Shown: positions 23,402-35,876 of the stretch, in pieces
How the letters are laid out: every line of letters starts with the position of its first letter
Position numbering within the stretch: position 1 is the stretch's first letter
From: Hymenochaete sp. R1
Taxonomy: Eukaryota > Basidiomycota > Agaricomycetes > Hymenochaetales > Hymenochaetaceae
Assembly: GCA_019400425.1 (NCBI GenBank)
Contig: JAFREE010000001.1
Coordinates: 62,001 to 126,000, forward strand
Reading direction: 5' to 3'
DNA: 64,000 bases
Position numbers and translations under genes: made by a program
Notes under the pieces: model-generated
What the model was told of the DNA's origin: nothing
Databases searched by the model: none
The model's input: only the letters and a program-made list of their open reading frames with translations

Positions 23402-26400
23402 ATGGAGGGTCTGCAAGCGAGGTCGAAGCAGCTTCCTCCCCTCAGCCTAGGAAAGGACGACGAGCTACCACGTCCTCCTGTATCCCCTATGTGGAATGGT
23501 AGTGGTCCTTCTCCTTCACCTCCGCCCAAGGCGATCGTTCAAGGCGGCTTAGCTCATCCTCCTCCCGGCTATTCTGCGTTCGACAACCGACCACCTGCTC
23601 AACGTGGGGCCTTTAGCCCTCCGTTCATAACTTCACCTCCAGCATCGCCCGCTCTCTCTTCCATTTCTTCAAACATGCAAGGAAACCCGTCACGTTCGTC
23701 GTCTGGGGCAGATGGATCTCGTCCGAAGAAGTTGAATCCATTTGTTGATCTAATGGAGACGGAGAAGTCATACGTAGATACGCTTTCAGGGATTATACGG
23801 GTACGTGATTTTATACATTCCGTTCAATTGCAATAATAAGCTTCGTTGCAGAAAGTTGCCGGCGCTTGGTCGCGCTCAAATCTCCCTCCACCCGAGCTTG
23901 ATACCATGTTTCGCAGTATCGAATCCGTTTTCAAAGCGAACAGGGCCTTCCAGTCGAAGCTCAAAGACATAGGGCCCAGTCCTTCGAATCCGAGAGCCAT
24001 CGGTGATTTGCTAATGAATTGGGTTTGTTGTGCCATTGCTATCATTCCATACTTGTACTGATCGCACGTTGCCCAGGTGGATCAATTGGACGGTCCATAT
24101 ACGAAGTATTGCTTATCCTTCGTCTCTGGATTCGATAACTGGGAACCAATCGTAACAAACACGCGCTTACCGGATATTCTTGAATCTTTTTCTCAAACTA
24201 ACCCTCCGCCTCACTCTCCAATATGGACGCTAGATGCTCTCTTCGCCCTTCCACATGCTCGCATCAAGTACTATTTGAAATTGTATGGGCGACTGCTCAA
24301 GAACTCGGCACCAGGCAAATCCACGGATAAAAAGCTTATAGAGGCTGTAAACAAGCTGGAAAGTTTGCTGTCTGTAGTTGACAATAGGGTGGATGTCGTT
24401 CTACCTGGACCTTCGCATTCTCATGAGACGCAAGATGAGGTAGTCATTGATACTCGCACTTTGGAGAATAGCGTTACCCATCTGTCGTTGGATAGTAATC
24501 ATAGTCGAGATCGCAGTGAGGCAACGGTACGACAAGACACTAGAGCTAGCGGAGTTAGCGCAACCAGCTCAGCCCAAGATAGTAGTTCATCAAGCGCGTG
24601 AGTTTCATGATCTTGTAACTTTTTTCTCTGGCTAATTTTCTTTCGCAGCTTGAGATCATCTAGGGACACTACATTCACTTCAGAGGGTCATGACTCTGTT
24701 TCATTGTCGACCATGTCCATGACAGATTTAGAAAGCCGTCTGACCACAGAACGATGCAGAGACCTTTTCACGATGCAACCGAGGGTGCGCATTTTTTATA
24801 GCCACTCTCGATCATAGCTGACAGACGCTTATACAGAATGTAAAGCTGTCTATCAACACCCACAACCTGCCCTATACTCGCGAAGTGCGTCTTTCAGAGG
24901 ATTGCGAAATTCACTTCACGCCAAAGAGCACGAACAGTGGAGTCATTCATCGGCGTGGACATATTTTCCTTTTGACCGACCTCTTGCTGATATGCGAGCG
25001 CATGGCACCCGAAGAAAGATCCCGAGACTTCAATTTGTGCGATATGTGGCTAAGCTATCCTCCACTTGCAGTAAAACATATACGCGCAGTTCCGATAGAC
25101 GGTAAGGATAAGAATTTTCAATCATGTGTCACGCATTCTTAGTTGAAGTTTAGATACGAGTATCGAGATCACTATTCTGAAGAAAGAGACGATGCTTCTA
25201 CTGCACGATTCCCGTTCCCGTAGAGACGAGATTCTTTCTGAGTTCAGATCGACAGCTGAAACTGCAGCACTACGTACGTTGATTCGTTGTCCTTCACACT
25301 CTATGGTTTTTCTTAGTTATTATTTTTTCTTAAAAAATAGTGGCGCCTCCATCTAAAACTCCGCCACCTCCTTTACCCACGTCGAGCGCGAGCGCTAATG
25401 CTCCTCGAACATCCTTAGGGTCACAGAGGTCTTCATCTCCCTCCATGGATCATGGCGATCAGCCTGGTCCTCCACCATATACTCTGATGAATAATCCGTC
25501 GGGGCCTCCTTCAATGGGTCCGCCGCCCGGACCAAGGTCAATTGACCAGCCTTCCTTTGCTCCAGGTCATTTTATGCCCCCTCAACGAAGGGAGAGCTCT
25601 CGTCAGACAAACCAACCAATGGGTTTACCACCTCGACCCAATATGCAGGAAGGCCCGACTTCGTTCCAGCCGGGGCAAATCATCCCACCCTCTCGTACCG
25701 GAAGTATTAGCAGTCAACAGCATCACCATCCTATGCCCACGCGAAGTGCTATGAGCCCACCACCGACGACGAATGGCATGAATGGAACTCCGCGGGGTAT
25801 GATGAGTCCTCCGCCCATGAACGGTATATCAGGCGGTCCAATGCAACATATGGCACCAGGACCGCATCGCCAAGGATCTTTGGGCCCCCAACGTCCAATT
25901 CCTCCAGGCGGTCCACACATGGAACCTGGCCAAGTTTTCGCTCGTGGACCTGGTCCTATGCATCCACCACCCCCTCCCCCGAATCAGTACCGTCCCATGG
26001 GTGGCTCTGCGCCCCAATCTCCCGAAATACATCCATATCCAAATGCACCGTTCGCGCAGCCACCAGGCCGACCTTCCTCCGACCCGTCCTTCCAAGGCGG
26101 ACTCCGCAAGACGCCTTCCTTACACTCCCTCAACGTCGCTCAGGCTCAATTTGCACAGGGTGGTCCTCGCTCTGCACCACCCTTGCCCGACTTTCCGCCC
26201 GGTGGACCCGGTATGGGGATGAACATGGGGATGGGAATGGGAATGGGCCCTCCCCCTCCACGCGGCCGCCAAAATTCCATGACGAATTCTTTGATGAGTG
26301 AAGGCGGCTCGAGACCCATGTTACCTTCCGCAGCCTTGCCACGGGTCGGATCCGCAGCGCCTTCCTTTGGCTTCGGTGACAGCCCTCCCACATCCCCGAC

Positions 26401-26758
26401 TGATCTCTCCCAAACCGGACCCACCACGACGATCTCCCTTCTCGGGCCAATCAAATGCAAGATGTTCCTGAAACAGCAACACGCACAGTGGAAAGCGCTG
26501 GGGTCACACAAGCTGATGTTATACGAGCAACACCCGCGGATGGTGAAGCAGCTTGTGGTAGAGGCGGATAAGAAGCTACTTATTTCGAGTATCGTGACAA
26601 GCGATGGGGTGGAGAGGGTCGGGAAGACAGGGGTGGCGGTTGAGGTAACGGATAATGGGGTCAAGTCCGGGATTGTGTATATGGTGCAGTTGAGGAATGA
26701 CAACGACGCGGGGAAGTTATATGACGAGTTGTTGAAGGGGTCGGACCGGCGGACTTGA
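23402..26758 (+). CDS. Rho guanine nucleotide exchange factor (DH-PH) with Pro-rich tail and C-terminal PH-like domain
   Basis: A predicted activator of a Rho/Cdc42-type GTPase, 1009 residues in seven exons (23402-23800, 23852-24022, 24077-24597, 24649-24784, 24837-25101, 25154-25273, 25341-26758). Residues 1-105 are Pro/Ser-rich. The DH domain starts at LNPFVDLMETEKSYVDTL, continues with ELDTMFRSIESVFKANRAF and LLMNWVDQLDGPYTKYC, and ends near ARIKYYLKLYGRLLK. A Ser-rich insert follows, then a PH domain (VRLSEDCEIHF, HRRGHIFLLTDLLLICERM, EITILKKETMLLLH). A 340-residue tail rich in Pro, Gly and Met contains a Met-Gly repeat. The last 110 residues form a second compact domain (MFLKQQHAQWKALGSHKLMLYEQ through MVQLRNDNDAGKLYDELLK) that looks PH-like. 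Earlier start options exist only as non-ATG codons. Likely role: cell polarity or wall integrity. Confidence 0.88.
26213..26247 (+). repeat. Short Met-Gly coding repeat in the RhoGEF tail
   Basis: An imperfect repeat of atggg(g/a) units encodes alternating Met and Gly (MGMNMGMGMGMG). Such runs expand and contract by slippage; here it sits in a disordered Pro-rich tail. Confidence 0.7.
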
Positions 26759-27102
26759 AGGACTTTAGGAAGGTGGGCTCCAACGTGGATGGTAAAGTGT
26801 TGGACGTTGGAAAACATCTCGCTATTGCATATACCACTTTCCTTCTTTTCTCTCTCTTCAGAACAGACACTTCAACTTCTTCGTTCATTGCTTCTTCCTT
26901 CAGAACAATGGGCCTTAGTATTTGTCGATTTAATATCTCTTCCGGGGATCTCTGTTCCTACTTTCCAGTCCTTTCTTCTCGCTTTCATGGAGGTTTGTTT
27001 CCGCTTTCTTTCACGCTCGCTTGTCGACTATACATGACATCCAGCATTTGGCTATGCACTGTACCAAGCCAATCTAATTAGGACAAAGTTCACGTCTATG
27101 AT
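26759..27102. other. Intergenic between convergent RhoGEF and Ngl2-type genes
   Basis: This 344-bp stretch separates two convergent stops and should hold both 3' UTRs. It is T/C-rich on the plus strand. No gene seen. Confidence 0.5.
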
Positions 27103-28912
27103 TCAGTATTCCGAGGCCGAGGTCTGTTTGAACCATGAAATATGTGCTTTGAGGGAAAGATGGTCGCTTCCACAGACGTCTTTCCTCGGTAAACCTGCTC
27201 CCATCTCTCCAGGAAGTACAGGCTCAAGCACGCCTTCCACATTGCATCTATATCCTTCCGGCTGTATCATGAAAATATAATCTGAAAACCGACCAGTGAG
27301 CCAAGCTCCTATGTAAAGGCGTCTACATACCAACGTACCTAAAGTAGCTTTCCAAAAGTGCGTATAACTTGTATACATAGGATCGCTCCTTCCCCTCCGT
27401 CCTTCAGGTATGGGAACTCTAGCACCAAATGTCCGCAGAACATCGTTCGACCCCCACTCATCGTACACGCTCCTCAGGCCTGGGAGTGCATTGAACAGCC
27501 CTGTAAGCTCATTTGGCTCGAGTAATCCATCCTCAGGCGTCGCCCGACGAGCATTCTTGATCACGCGATCCGGATCGTTCTCCTCGTCTTCGTCGCCGCC
27601 TTCCTTGGATGAACCGCTTTCAGCGGTGGCGGCACCTTTGGCAGTCTGCTCTTGAACATCGGCACCGCCCTCCTCGTCTTCATCTACTGTGCGTTGCTTT
27701 GGATCGATGGTAACGGAGGGGTCGAGGTTGGCGTGGATTACGTGCGAGAACGTTATGTCTGTTTCTTGCTCTTGTGTGAGGGGGTCGCCTACAAGGAGGG
27801 AGTAAGTGGCATCGGAGGGGTTGAAATTGAAGTCTAGGAAACACAGCAAATAGACATGTTATTCGTTGCCTTCGATCTGAGCAAGTCAACTAACCACCGG
27901 CTACAAACGCTGGAGCTGCCTGGAGACCGAATTCTCGTCGAAATTCGCAGACAGACCGAGTGAGGATGTACGCCTGCCTCGCCCGCTCGTACGTATATTT
28001 TGGGTGCCAAAACAAATGCGTTGTGGCGACGACGACAGATCCTTCGTTGTCATTGTCCCCTTCCCGACTGATCCTCTTCAAAGCAACGAGCAAGCCGATG
28101 TTCTTCGTTCGAAAGCTAGCACCACGACGCGCCTCCTCCGTTACCCTCTCAGGTCTAACCTCGTACTCGTCATAGTGCACCGTGCGCTCGGATACTTTTT
28201 CATATATGTCTTTTTTGAAGGCAACAACACACCCGTGTTTCTTGCGCGGGCCGGACGCAAATGTGTATGCGTAACCAACGCCTTCGAGCGCTGGGCCTAA
28301 CTTTTCCAATCGGTCCGCTTCCTAAAACCCGGGTCGGATATTTTTGTAGTAGTGTTACAATCAGTGAGGGGAGTTTCAGGGTAAGATTGAATAGGGCTCA
28401 CCTGAAGGCATATTATATCAGCATCGGAGGCTTTCAGCTCGTCATACAAAAGTTTCTCTCTTTGAGATGCTTTTAGACAGTCGCTTGTTGGGAACAGTTC
28501 ACGCCCTGGACCGTGTTGTAGTTGCCACAAGATAAGGTTGGGATACGGAGTTACGGGAACGGGAATGGCTTACTAACAAGACACTGGGCGAGCAGCTTGA
28601 TTGGGATAAACCGCAAGTTGAATTTGGAGGCAAAGTTCGGAAGAAGTGAGCAAGTGAGCAAGCGGTTGGGTGAGTCGGAGATGAAGCATGGCAAAGACTT
28701 CTACCGACATTCCAGGACATGATAGTGACTTGAGAGCGCGATTCGCGGATTTGTGTAGGCGTTCTTGATAGAAAGGAACGCTGGAGGAAGGAGGGCGGGA
28801 TGGCGGGCTCGGGATGGGTGGCTGCGGCAAGAGCAGCTTCTTCCCTCCGCTTCTTCCTTGCTAGAGACTTTTCCAGTTGTTCTGGAGACAAATGTATATT
28901 ATTTGAATGCAT
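27103..28912 (-). CDS. NGL2: Ngl2-type RNA exonuclease (endonuclease/exonuclease/phosphatase fold)
   Basis: A member of the CCR4-related EEP nucleases; yeast Ngl2 trims the 3' end of 5.8S rRNA. The N terminus (LSPEQLEKSLARKKRREEA) is the lysine-rich leader typical of Ngl2. Catalytic blocks follow in order: TIMSWN then LLAQCLV (on a 22-nt exon, 28574-28595), RRELFPTSDCLK, ADIICLQEAD (metal-binding Glu), KHGCVVAFKKD, VVATTHLFWHPKY, AFVAGDFNFNPSD (catalytic Asp/Asn) and, in the last exon, LDYIFMIQPEG and CGSDHLSLKAHI (catalytic Asp-His). An acidic insert lies between the SLLVGDPL block and ENDPDRVIKNARRATPEDG. The start at 28912 gives a leader of the usual length. All key residues are present. 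Confidence 0.93.
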
Positions 28913-29877
28913 TGAAGACAGTTTGAGAGGTAGTCGATTTGATGAGAAATATGTTACAGGCTTCCGGATGACTGGGCTGAGAATATTGAAGGCCTTTTGG
29001 ATGAAAAAGTGAAGGAGAAGAAACTGAAGGAGATGAATCCGCGCGCGATGAGATGCGATGGCGGTCGAAGCAGAGTTACGTAATAAAGATCTTCGTGCCT
29101 TGGAGCATCCAAAGATTTTCGAATTCGTTCCGTTCCGCGTCGGTTAGCGGTTTCCTCTGGCTCTCTCGTCCCTGGATCATGATGATCCCTTCCTTCTCTT
29201 CCCCCCTCAGTCCCAGTATCCTGGTCAATCCCGCATATCCGAGTCTTTCGTGCTCTCGACGACCACAGTGTCAAGAACATGATGCTTATGCTTTCTACGA
29301 ATGAAAAGCATTCACGCTGTGTAATGCTACAAGTTTAGTAAGTGTACCTCAGAGATAAACTTAAGAAATAAATTTAGGACTCGGATGAAATGATTAGTGT
29401 GGCTATTGAATTGGCTGAGAGGACGCGGATGTGAAAACGAAAGGCGCGATCGGCTGAGAGCGTATTAGTGCACGCTATCGTTCGAGCTAAACTTTGCCTG
29501 TGTGTCCTTGTCGACGCAGCATCTCCTCCACTCCAGCGGCTCTCCTTCCTCTTCCTCTCTTCTTCCTTCCCCCCATTTCTCCTCCAGTTCACTTTTCTTC
29601 GTCTTCACTCATTCATTTACACTCTTCTCATTCACTACTTGTACATCTCCTATCCTCTCCCACATTCTCTAACGCTTCAATCACCTTCAAAACTACACGG
29701 CATCCATCTGCTTCAGCTTGACTCCAAGCTGATACCATCTCTGCCTCTGGCGTGCTCGCATGCTCAACAGCTCGAGATCAATCTTTTTTAATACTGTGAG
29801 TCCCCACGGTCGTGCTGTGTACGGCGTCTATGCTCTTGACCGTGTATTCATGATCTTTTCTTTTGTACTGTAAAGGA
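28913..29877. promoter_or_regulatory. Divergent promoter region of NGL2 and the type II membrane protein gene
   Basis: The right half (about 29500-29700) is a strong C/T-rich tract on the plus strand, typical of basidiomycete promoters and 5' leaders. Just before the ATG at 29878 the sequence ttgtactgtaaag could be a splice acceptor, so the leader may hold an intron with its donor near 29797 (gtgagtcc). In the left half (28950-29300) an open minus-strand stretch has protein-like composition (KPLTDAERNEFENLW), but I could not build a complete gene from it. Confidence 0.4.
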
Positions 29878-32800
29878 ATGGCCGAAAGACATGCTGCAAC
29901 TCCCTTCAAGAAACCCTGGCACATTCATGTCGGCTCCCTTGCGACAAATTCTTCTGGTCTAGCTGACAGTACTATGTCTAATGGTACGATCGGCACGGTT
30001 GTTACCCTATCCGAGTTTCCAAACCCCCCTCCTCTACCTACTCCGACAGCCACTGCCTTCAGTAAATCTCCAACCACCTCCCGCTATACCGACAGGATCT
30101 CTCCCACCATTCCAGACTACGATTCATCCTCAAAGTTTTCATTCGGTACCCCTCCATCCCCCCGTTCACCTGTGGCATCAACTCTTTCCGGACATACGAA
30201 AAACCTCGTAATGCGCAGCACCCAGTCCACTCCAATTGAGCCCGCGTTTTCAGAGCCTCGTGCTCTAGATAACCATTCCCCATCCTCTTCCCCGCATGAT
30301 GATAGTAGCAGGAGCTTTCCGGCCCGACAAGCATCACAAAACTCGTCGGACTCACACCAGCCCGTTCGAACTTTGAACGCAAGAGACGCTCCTCACCGGC
30401 CACCGACATCTATGCGATACTACGAGAAACGTCCGGTGTCCCCACAGTCAAATATAGCTCCTTCTTCAATTATGGATTGGAGCGATGGCGCCTCGGGGAT
30501 ATCTGGAATTAGCGTCAATCCGAGCGAAGAGCGTCTGCTTTCAACTTCTTTTATTACCTCGCTGTTGTCGAAATCACCTGAGCCTTTCCCCGGTGAGAAG
30601 CTGTCTAGCGCAAGGCAAAATCTCGTGCGGCAACTTGACCATGCAAAAAGTGACGACTCATCTAGGATGCCCAGAAGAGAACCTGATACAAGGTCTCAAA
30701 CATCCCATCAATCAATTCCACACCCTATTGCACCGTTTTACCCATCAGACCTTTTAGCACCGGATGTCCCTCAGACGGCTCAGCTCCCGCCGTCCCTTTC
30801 AGGTGACCACGAGTCTGTCTTGAACCAGGAGTCAACGACAGGTCATTCGGACGATGGCCAGCTTCACCTTGTTACGAGGAAACCTAGTATTTCTTATGTC
30901 CTCGGAGGAGTAGAGAAACGACCTGTGGGAATCGTACCTGCTTATCGCGTTTCACTTAGCCCACACGGCTCAGAACAAACGGACTCGTCATATCGGATAT
31001 CAGTTAATTCGGGTCTCACATCATCGACGCTGGCATCGAAGCCACCGGGCCATCGTGCGGACGCACCGCAGAATGTTACCTACACCAACGCGTTCGAACA
31101 CGATCATGAAGAGATACCGCGAGAATCCGAGGAAGAGGATATCTCGAAGGTTGGGCAAACGGTCGAGTTGATTGACGATTCGGAGAGGACAGAGCTTCCG
31201 ATGTCCCCTGCGATACCCTCGACAGCGGGCTCGAAAAAGGCTTTCATTGGTCTCGATTCTCGACGGAGTTCAAACTTCACCGCAGGCTTCGCAAGTAATC
31301 ACTCTCTATACAAGGACTCGGGGAGAACAACGAAGTCACACTCGTTGCAGCGTAGTCTATCAAAAAAGAGCGTGGTCTCGTCACTTATCTCCCGTATATC
31401 GCACGGTTCGGCCGCTGCGAGGGACAGGTACATGCTTTGGCTGAAGAACAGGCCTCTGCCGCCTCTCCCCCCTATGGTTTCGAATCGCGCACCAGAAATT
31501 CCGAACGGAAGGGAAATCCAACAATCGGAAGAGTCTATCCCTCTACCTTCGTTAGTTCGTCGAGCTGATCACCTACAGGGGATGCTAAACAGGGGACGCT
31601 ATCCGGCTTCGAGTGGGTATGGAAGCCAGTTTGAATACAAGGAAGACTCGCTCGTAGAAGAAGAGTCCCGATATGCTGGTCATCATTCGTACGCACAGAT
31701 TCGTGCGTCAGGCACAGACGACCCACACCTTTCCGTCTTCTCTCGGTTTCGCAAGGACAAGGAAGACTCAAATTATCCGGAAGCCGCATCTCCCACGTCG
31801 CCAAAAGTGATGACTTTGGAACAGAAAAAGAAACGTCGGAGATTGTGGATCATTATCGTGTGTGTAGTTGTAGGCGTCATTCTCGTCATTGCCATTCCCG
31901 TGGGCATATCGAAGAATAAGAAGGACTCATTACCGGACTGCCCTGGGAGTAGGACGGGCGTGGCTTGCACATTGGACGCGACTTGCGTATGCACTAGTGA
32001 CGGTGATTCGTGCAAGCCTTTAGCAAGTTCTTTGAACCTGCTCGTATCAGACATGAACTCCCTTTTCGGGTCTAATTTCACTGCAAGTCAGATCTCGGAT
32101 GCGGTTGTCAGTGCTGTAGGAAGCTCGTCGAATACGCTTTGTGCGAGGCAGGCTATGCTCATAGATGTCGAACCTGGTCTCGATAGTGCTTCATCGCCGA
32201 ATCGGACGAAGTGGGCGCAAGCTGCAATTCTTTGGAACCTAGGGATGTCTGAGGATGTTGGGGATACAAATGCTTTGCAGAAGTTTGTCTCTACTGCTGA
32301 TTGGGATGCCCTCACTACCTCAGATGGACGCACAACCGATAATAATAGCAACTTCGCCATCGATGTGACCGGGTATACGTTTGACTTTGCTACGCAGACC
32401 GTTACACCACCACTTGCTTCCTTCAAAGCATCAGCTCCATCCGATGCTCAGCTTGCTGAGTTGACTGATGATATGATTTCTGTCCTGGACCGGATGTATT
32501 CCTTCGCAATAGGTGAGTTCTTACAAAAGTTTCAAAAATAATTCATGTCATCTGACATTATACAAAAGCTTCCAATGCCCAGCGAGAGAAGGCACTCCTG
32601 AATTATTGGACGGACATACTGCAGCAACAGGACGACGACATCAACACATTCCGCGCCGCGGTCAGAAACTCTATGTTCCTCCTCCCCTTCGATGTAACAT
32701 CTTCCCCTGGTGGCAAGACCCTGACCAGCATCATGTCTAATACTTCATCTACCATTTTCCCTCCCCCTCTTTCGTGCTATCCTGGACTTAGCTCTATCCA

Positions 32801-33587
32801 ACTAGACCAGATCAATTCCTTGGAGACTTCCGTGTTTGGGCTCGATGCCGCTTCTTCTATTTCAAGCTTTAGCGATTCCTGTTTCTCGACTCGACCCATA
32901 TACGGTGTCGTCGATCTTTTGCGGCTACGTCTTCCATTTCCAGACGACCGTGAAAGTGTGGCCCTGCAAGCTGCCGCCCTTTCTGAGGATGCGAAAATCC
33001 GAGCTGTACTTTACAGTGGAGAAGTCCTCAGCGCGCTTCCCACCAGTAGCACTTTTCCCAACATCTCCCACTCGCGGACGGATCCTCGCGAGTTTGGAAC
33101 AATCGATTTCATGGACCATGTATTATTAAATTATCTTTCATCTATTTCCAACATCACGCTCGCCACCCAACTCGCCTCCCATGTTCTGTCAGCCACTTCG
33201 TCTTCGAGCCCGCCTGCGAACACCTCCGACCTTGCGAAAGCCCTCTCGACTCTTCCCGTCATCGAGTTCGCACTGTTTGGGGTCGTAAAGCCCCAGGATA
33301 TCTCTGCGACCGTCTCTTCGTTTTCCACGCCCAAAGGCGAGCTTTTCTTCGGCTCAGATGCAGGCCAAACATTCCGCGATTGGGCACTCCTCAATGCTTC
33401 GGCTCAAGTACAATGGACGGAGAAAGCTGTATCGGCGGAATCGGTCCATGAGACCGCTTCAGTGAATGACGATTTTGAGCGTGTGTGGACGCCTGCGTCG
33501 CAGCTTGTCGCGCAGGGCCCTACGAACGAGGATGACGTGGGGAAAGTTGTTGCGTCGCTCGACTCGTTGGGGCTTTTCTCTGCGTGA
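29878..33587 (+). CDS. Large single-pass (type II) membrane protein with Cys-containing ectodomain, unknown role
   Basis: I do not recognise a named family. Two exons (29878-32512, 32569-33587) encode 1217 residues. The first 655 are Ser/Pro-rich and disordered, with basic clusters and many potential phosphorylation sites. One hydrophobic span lies at about 656-676 (LWIIIVCVVVGVILVIAIPVG), preceded by a strongly basic KKKRRR stretch, so the long N-terminal part should be cytosolic. After the span come a short Cys-rich knot (LPDCPGSRTGVACTLDATCVC) and a roughly 500-residue globular ectodomain with N-glycosylation sequons (for example FTAS, SNTSS). Proteins of this layout (cytosolic Ser-rich tail, one span, large ectodomain) recur in Agaricomycetes; a role as cell-surface sensor is a guess. 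The ATG at 29878 is the first in frame. Confidence 0.8.
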
Positions 33588-34035
33588 CCGTGATCTTTAT
33601 TATCCGCATTTTCTCCCTCTATTTTGCTTTCGTCAATCATTTTCACTTCCTTAATCTGCATTGTGTTATTGCTCTCCCACCAGTAGGTCACCTCTTCTCG
33701 TCTTTCGTCTTTCTTTTTCTTCACGGAACTTCACGGTGCTCTGGAATAAATCATTCGCGTTCGTCTCTTTGTCTTATCACCTTACTATTTTTTCCGTAGG
33801 CTTATATATTTTTGCGTGACCTTTTCAAAGGCGCTTTCGTATTTCACCTAATGTATAAATTTACACTCCACCCTTCACTTTCTTTACCCTTCTTTTCCAG
33901 CCCTCTAGCCTTTGCCGCATGTCTATGCAATACTGAACGGACTAAATATGCAACCAATCAATATAGGACAACAGACCTTTTTTCTTCCCACGTCGGGCCC
34001 CGGGACAGATCATTTGCTTTCTTTACAAATCTAGG
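33588..34035. other. Intergenic between convergent genes
   Basis: The stretch is T-rich on the plus strand and should contain the 3' UTR of the type II membrane protein gene and that of ELP4. No gene, repeat or RNA gene is seen. Confidence 0.5.
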
Positions 34036-35654
34036 CTAGAAGTCTAGTACATCAGGTCGAGAGACTTGGAAACCCACGCGCTTCTTGGGCTTTTTTAGAC
34101 CGCCTTTCTTCTCTTCAGATAGTGGCGATGAGTGTGCTTGATCGACTATTTGCGGAACGAATCGATGTGTTTCCTCCGTAGCCGCTTCCACGCTTATATC
34201 CATTTGAGGTCCTTCAGACTGACCCCCTCGCTCCTGGTACTGGTGTTGATGCCGATGCTGATGCACACCCAACAGTGGCGCTCCTCCCTCCCCGCCATCC
34301 ACCACCTCCGACGTGGGCTTCGTCGTCCTTCGCTCCCCTACCCCACCCTCCACATCCAAATGGAACGTCTCAATCACAAACCGTTTCCTCGTCACCTTGA
34401 ACGCAAGGTTATTTTCGCCAACACCGCCCACGCTGGCAGACGCCGATAAGCCGCGGAGCGTAGAGAAACGGTCGCTGGCGGGGACAAGGATTTGGTAGGT
34501 GGGGAGTTTGTGAATGCGAAGGAGGCCGTGATGGGAAGGGAAGATTGCGGATGTGACGGGATCCGCTTGAAGAGAAGGGAATTTTTTATCAGTGTCTTTA
34601 TTCTTTTAAAAGGATCGGATGAAAGTGAGGGGAAGCTTACCTGAAGCTGAATTGAGGGTGATACAGGCATCAGTGACCCATGCTAGTTTGTCGATCCAGC
34701 CTTCACCGCCACCCCAGCTGCCGACAGAGATGTGAGCAGGAAACGTAATTAATGCGCAGGCTGAGAGGCAACCTCGTAGGAGAAATCGGAGCCGTAGGAG
34801 AAAGCGGACGATACTCTAAAATGAGGATGAGATGGGTAGAGAGTTTGTACGTCCGAGGAAACGCACTTCTGGAGTTGAATCGCCCCACCAAGGACTTGCG
34901 AATGCAGGTATACAAAGACGTATGCACTTCGCCTGGTTCGCATTTCTAGTACAAGCATCAATTGATGCTGTGTAGTAGCATACAGCATATAGACGCACTT
35001 CTGCAAAACATGTATGATCCGTTGAATAACGGAATCCCAGACATCCCCAGTAGTTTCGAATGCGGAATCTTCTATCACCAAGTCGCCAGATTGAAGAAGT
35101 GCTTCGACGAGCTCTGAAGGGATTTGTTGAGTCAAGTCAAAGGACCTGCAGTACTCTTCCCTGCACATGAGTTTTGGTAATAGCCCAAACATACAGGGTA
35201 GACTCACATACTCTTCATCGCGGTTGGAGGAAACTGTCGTCTTAAACTTTTGCATTTTCTCGTATCTCCATGCTATTTTCACTTTGATGTCGTCCTCTCC
35301 TGCCTCTTCGTCTTCCGGACCAACGCCAGCTTTGACGATAGTATCGGATACTGAAGTCCACATACACGAATCTACGGAGCTCCGTCCTGATGGGTCGAAC
35401 ACGTGCACCAGGTGCCCATTTGCGATGCCTTGGGCAATGAAGTACTTTTGCAGGAGGTCCGTATGTGCCGAATGTGGGTCTGGGTTAAGAACGGCCACCG
35501 AGGTGGCCAATTGAATACCTCCACCAAGGACGTCGTCAAACGAGGGTATGCCGGAAGATGTAAGGATTAAAGATGCTAATGCTGGTGATGACTTTGTGCC
35601 TTTGAGAAATTCTTGAGTCTCCGTTGTTGCATTCTTTCTCTTGAACGAGGACAT
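34036..35654 (-). CDS. ELP4: Elongator complex protein 4 (PAXNEB domain)
   Basis: A RecA-like subunit of the Elp456 subcomplex of Elongator, which adds the carboxymethyl group to wobble uridines of tRNA. Blocks include TSSGIPSFDDVLGGGIQLATSVAVL near the start (read in two parts), LLQKYFIAQGIANGHLV, KIAWRYEKMQKFKTTV, SFDLTQQIPSELV, RLCIPAFASPWWGD, VGSWGGGEGWIDKLAWVTDA, and FSTLRGLSASASVGGVGENNLAFKVTRKRFVIETFHLDVEGG (in parts). The intron after DEEY must use the acceptor gaagag so that YCRSFDLT is read. As in Elp4 generally, the Walker motifs are degenerate. The C-terminal 90 residues contain a His/Gln-rich run (HQHRHQHQYQ) and end in a lysine-rich tail. It is divergent from SPB1 (222 bp apart), another RNA-modification gene. 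Confidence 0.93.
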
Positions 35655-35876
35655 GAAGATTAATGTTAAATGTAAGATGGTGTTCGTTCCTTCCGCAAAT
35701 GCGCCTTCCTTTTACGGCTCCTAGCTGCGTCGATCTCTATCCGGCTCAAAAAAAAGTTGGCAAGCGGCTGCAATCCTCCTCCGCTGCCCAAACTCACCGC
35801 TTTGATTTACCCGCATCCCATTTTGTGGTACAGAATATACATTAACACAGTATATATAGAAATATTACAGCGCAGT

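Noticed and set aside
28954..29280. Minus-strand open stretch with protein-like segments upstream of NGL2
   Set aside because: Two frames look partly coding, but no start, intron set or stop gives a complete gene; left as an observation in the promoter entry.
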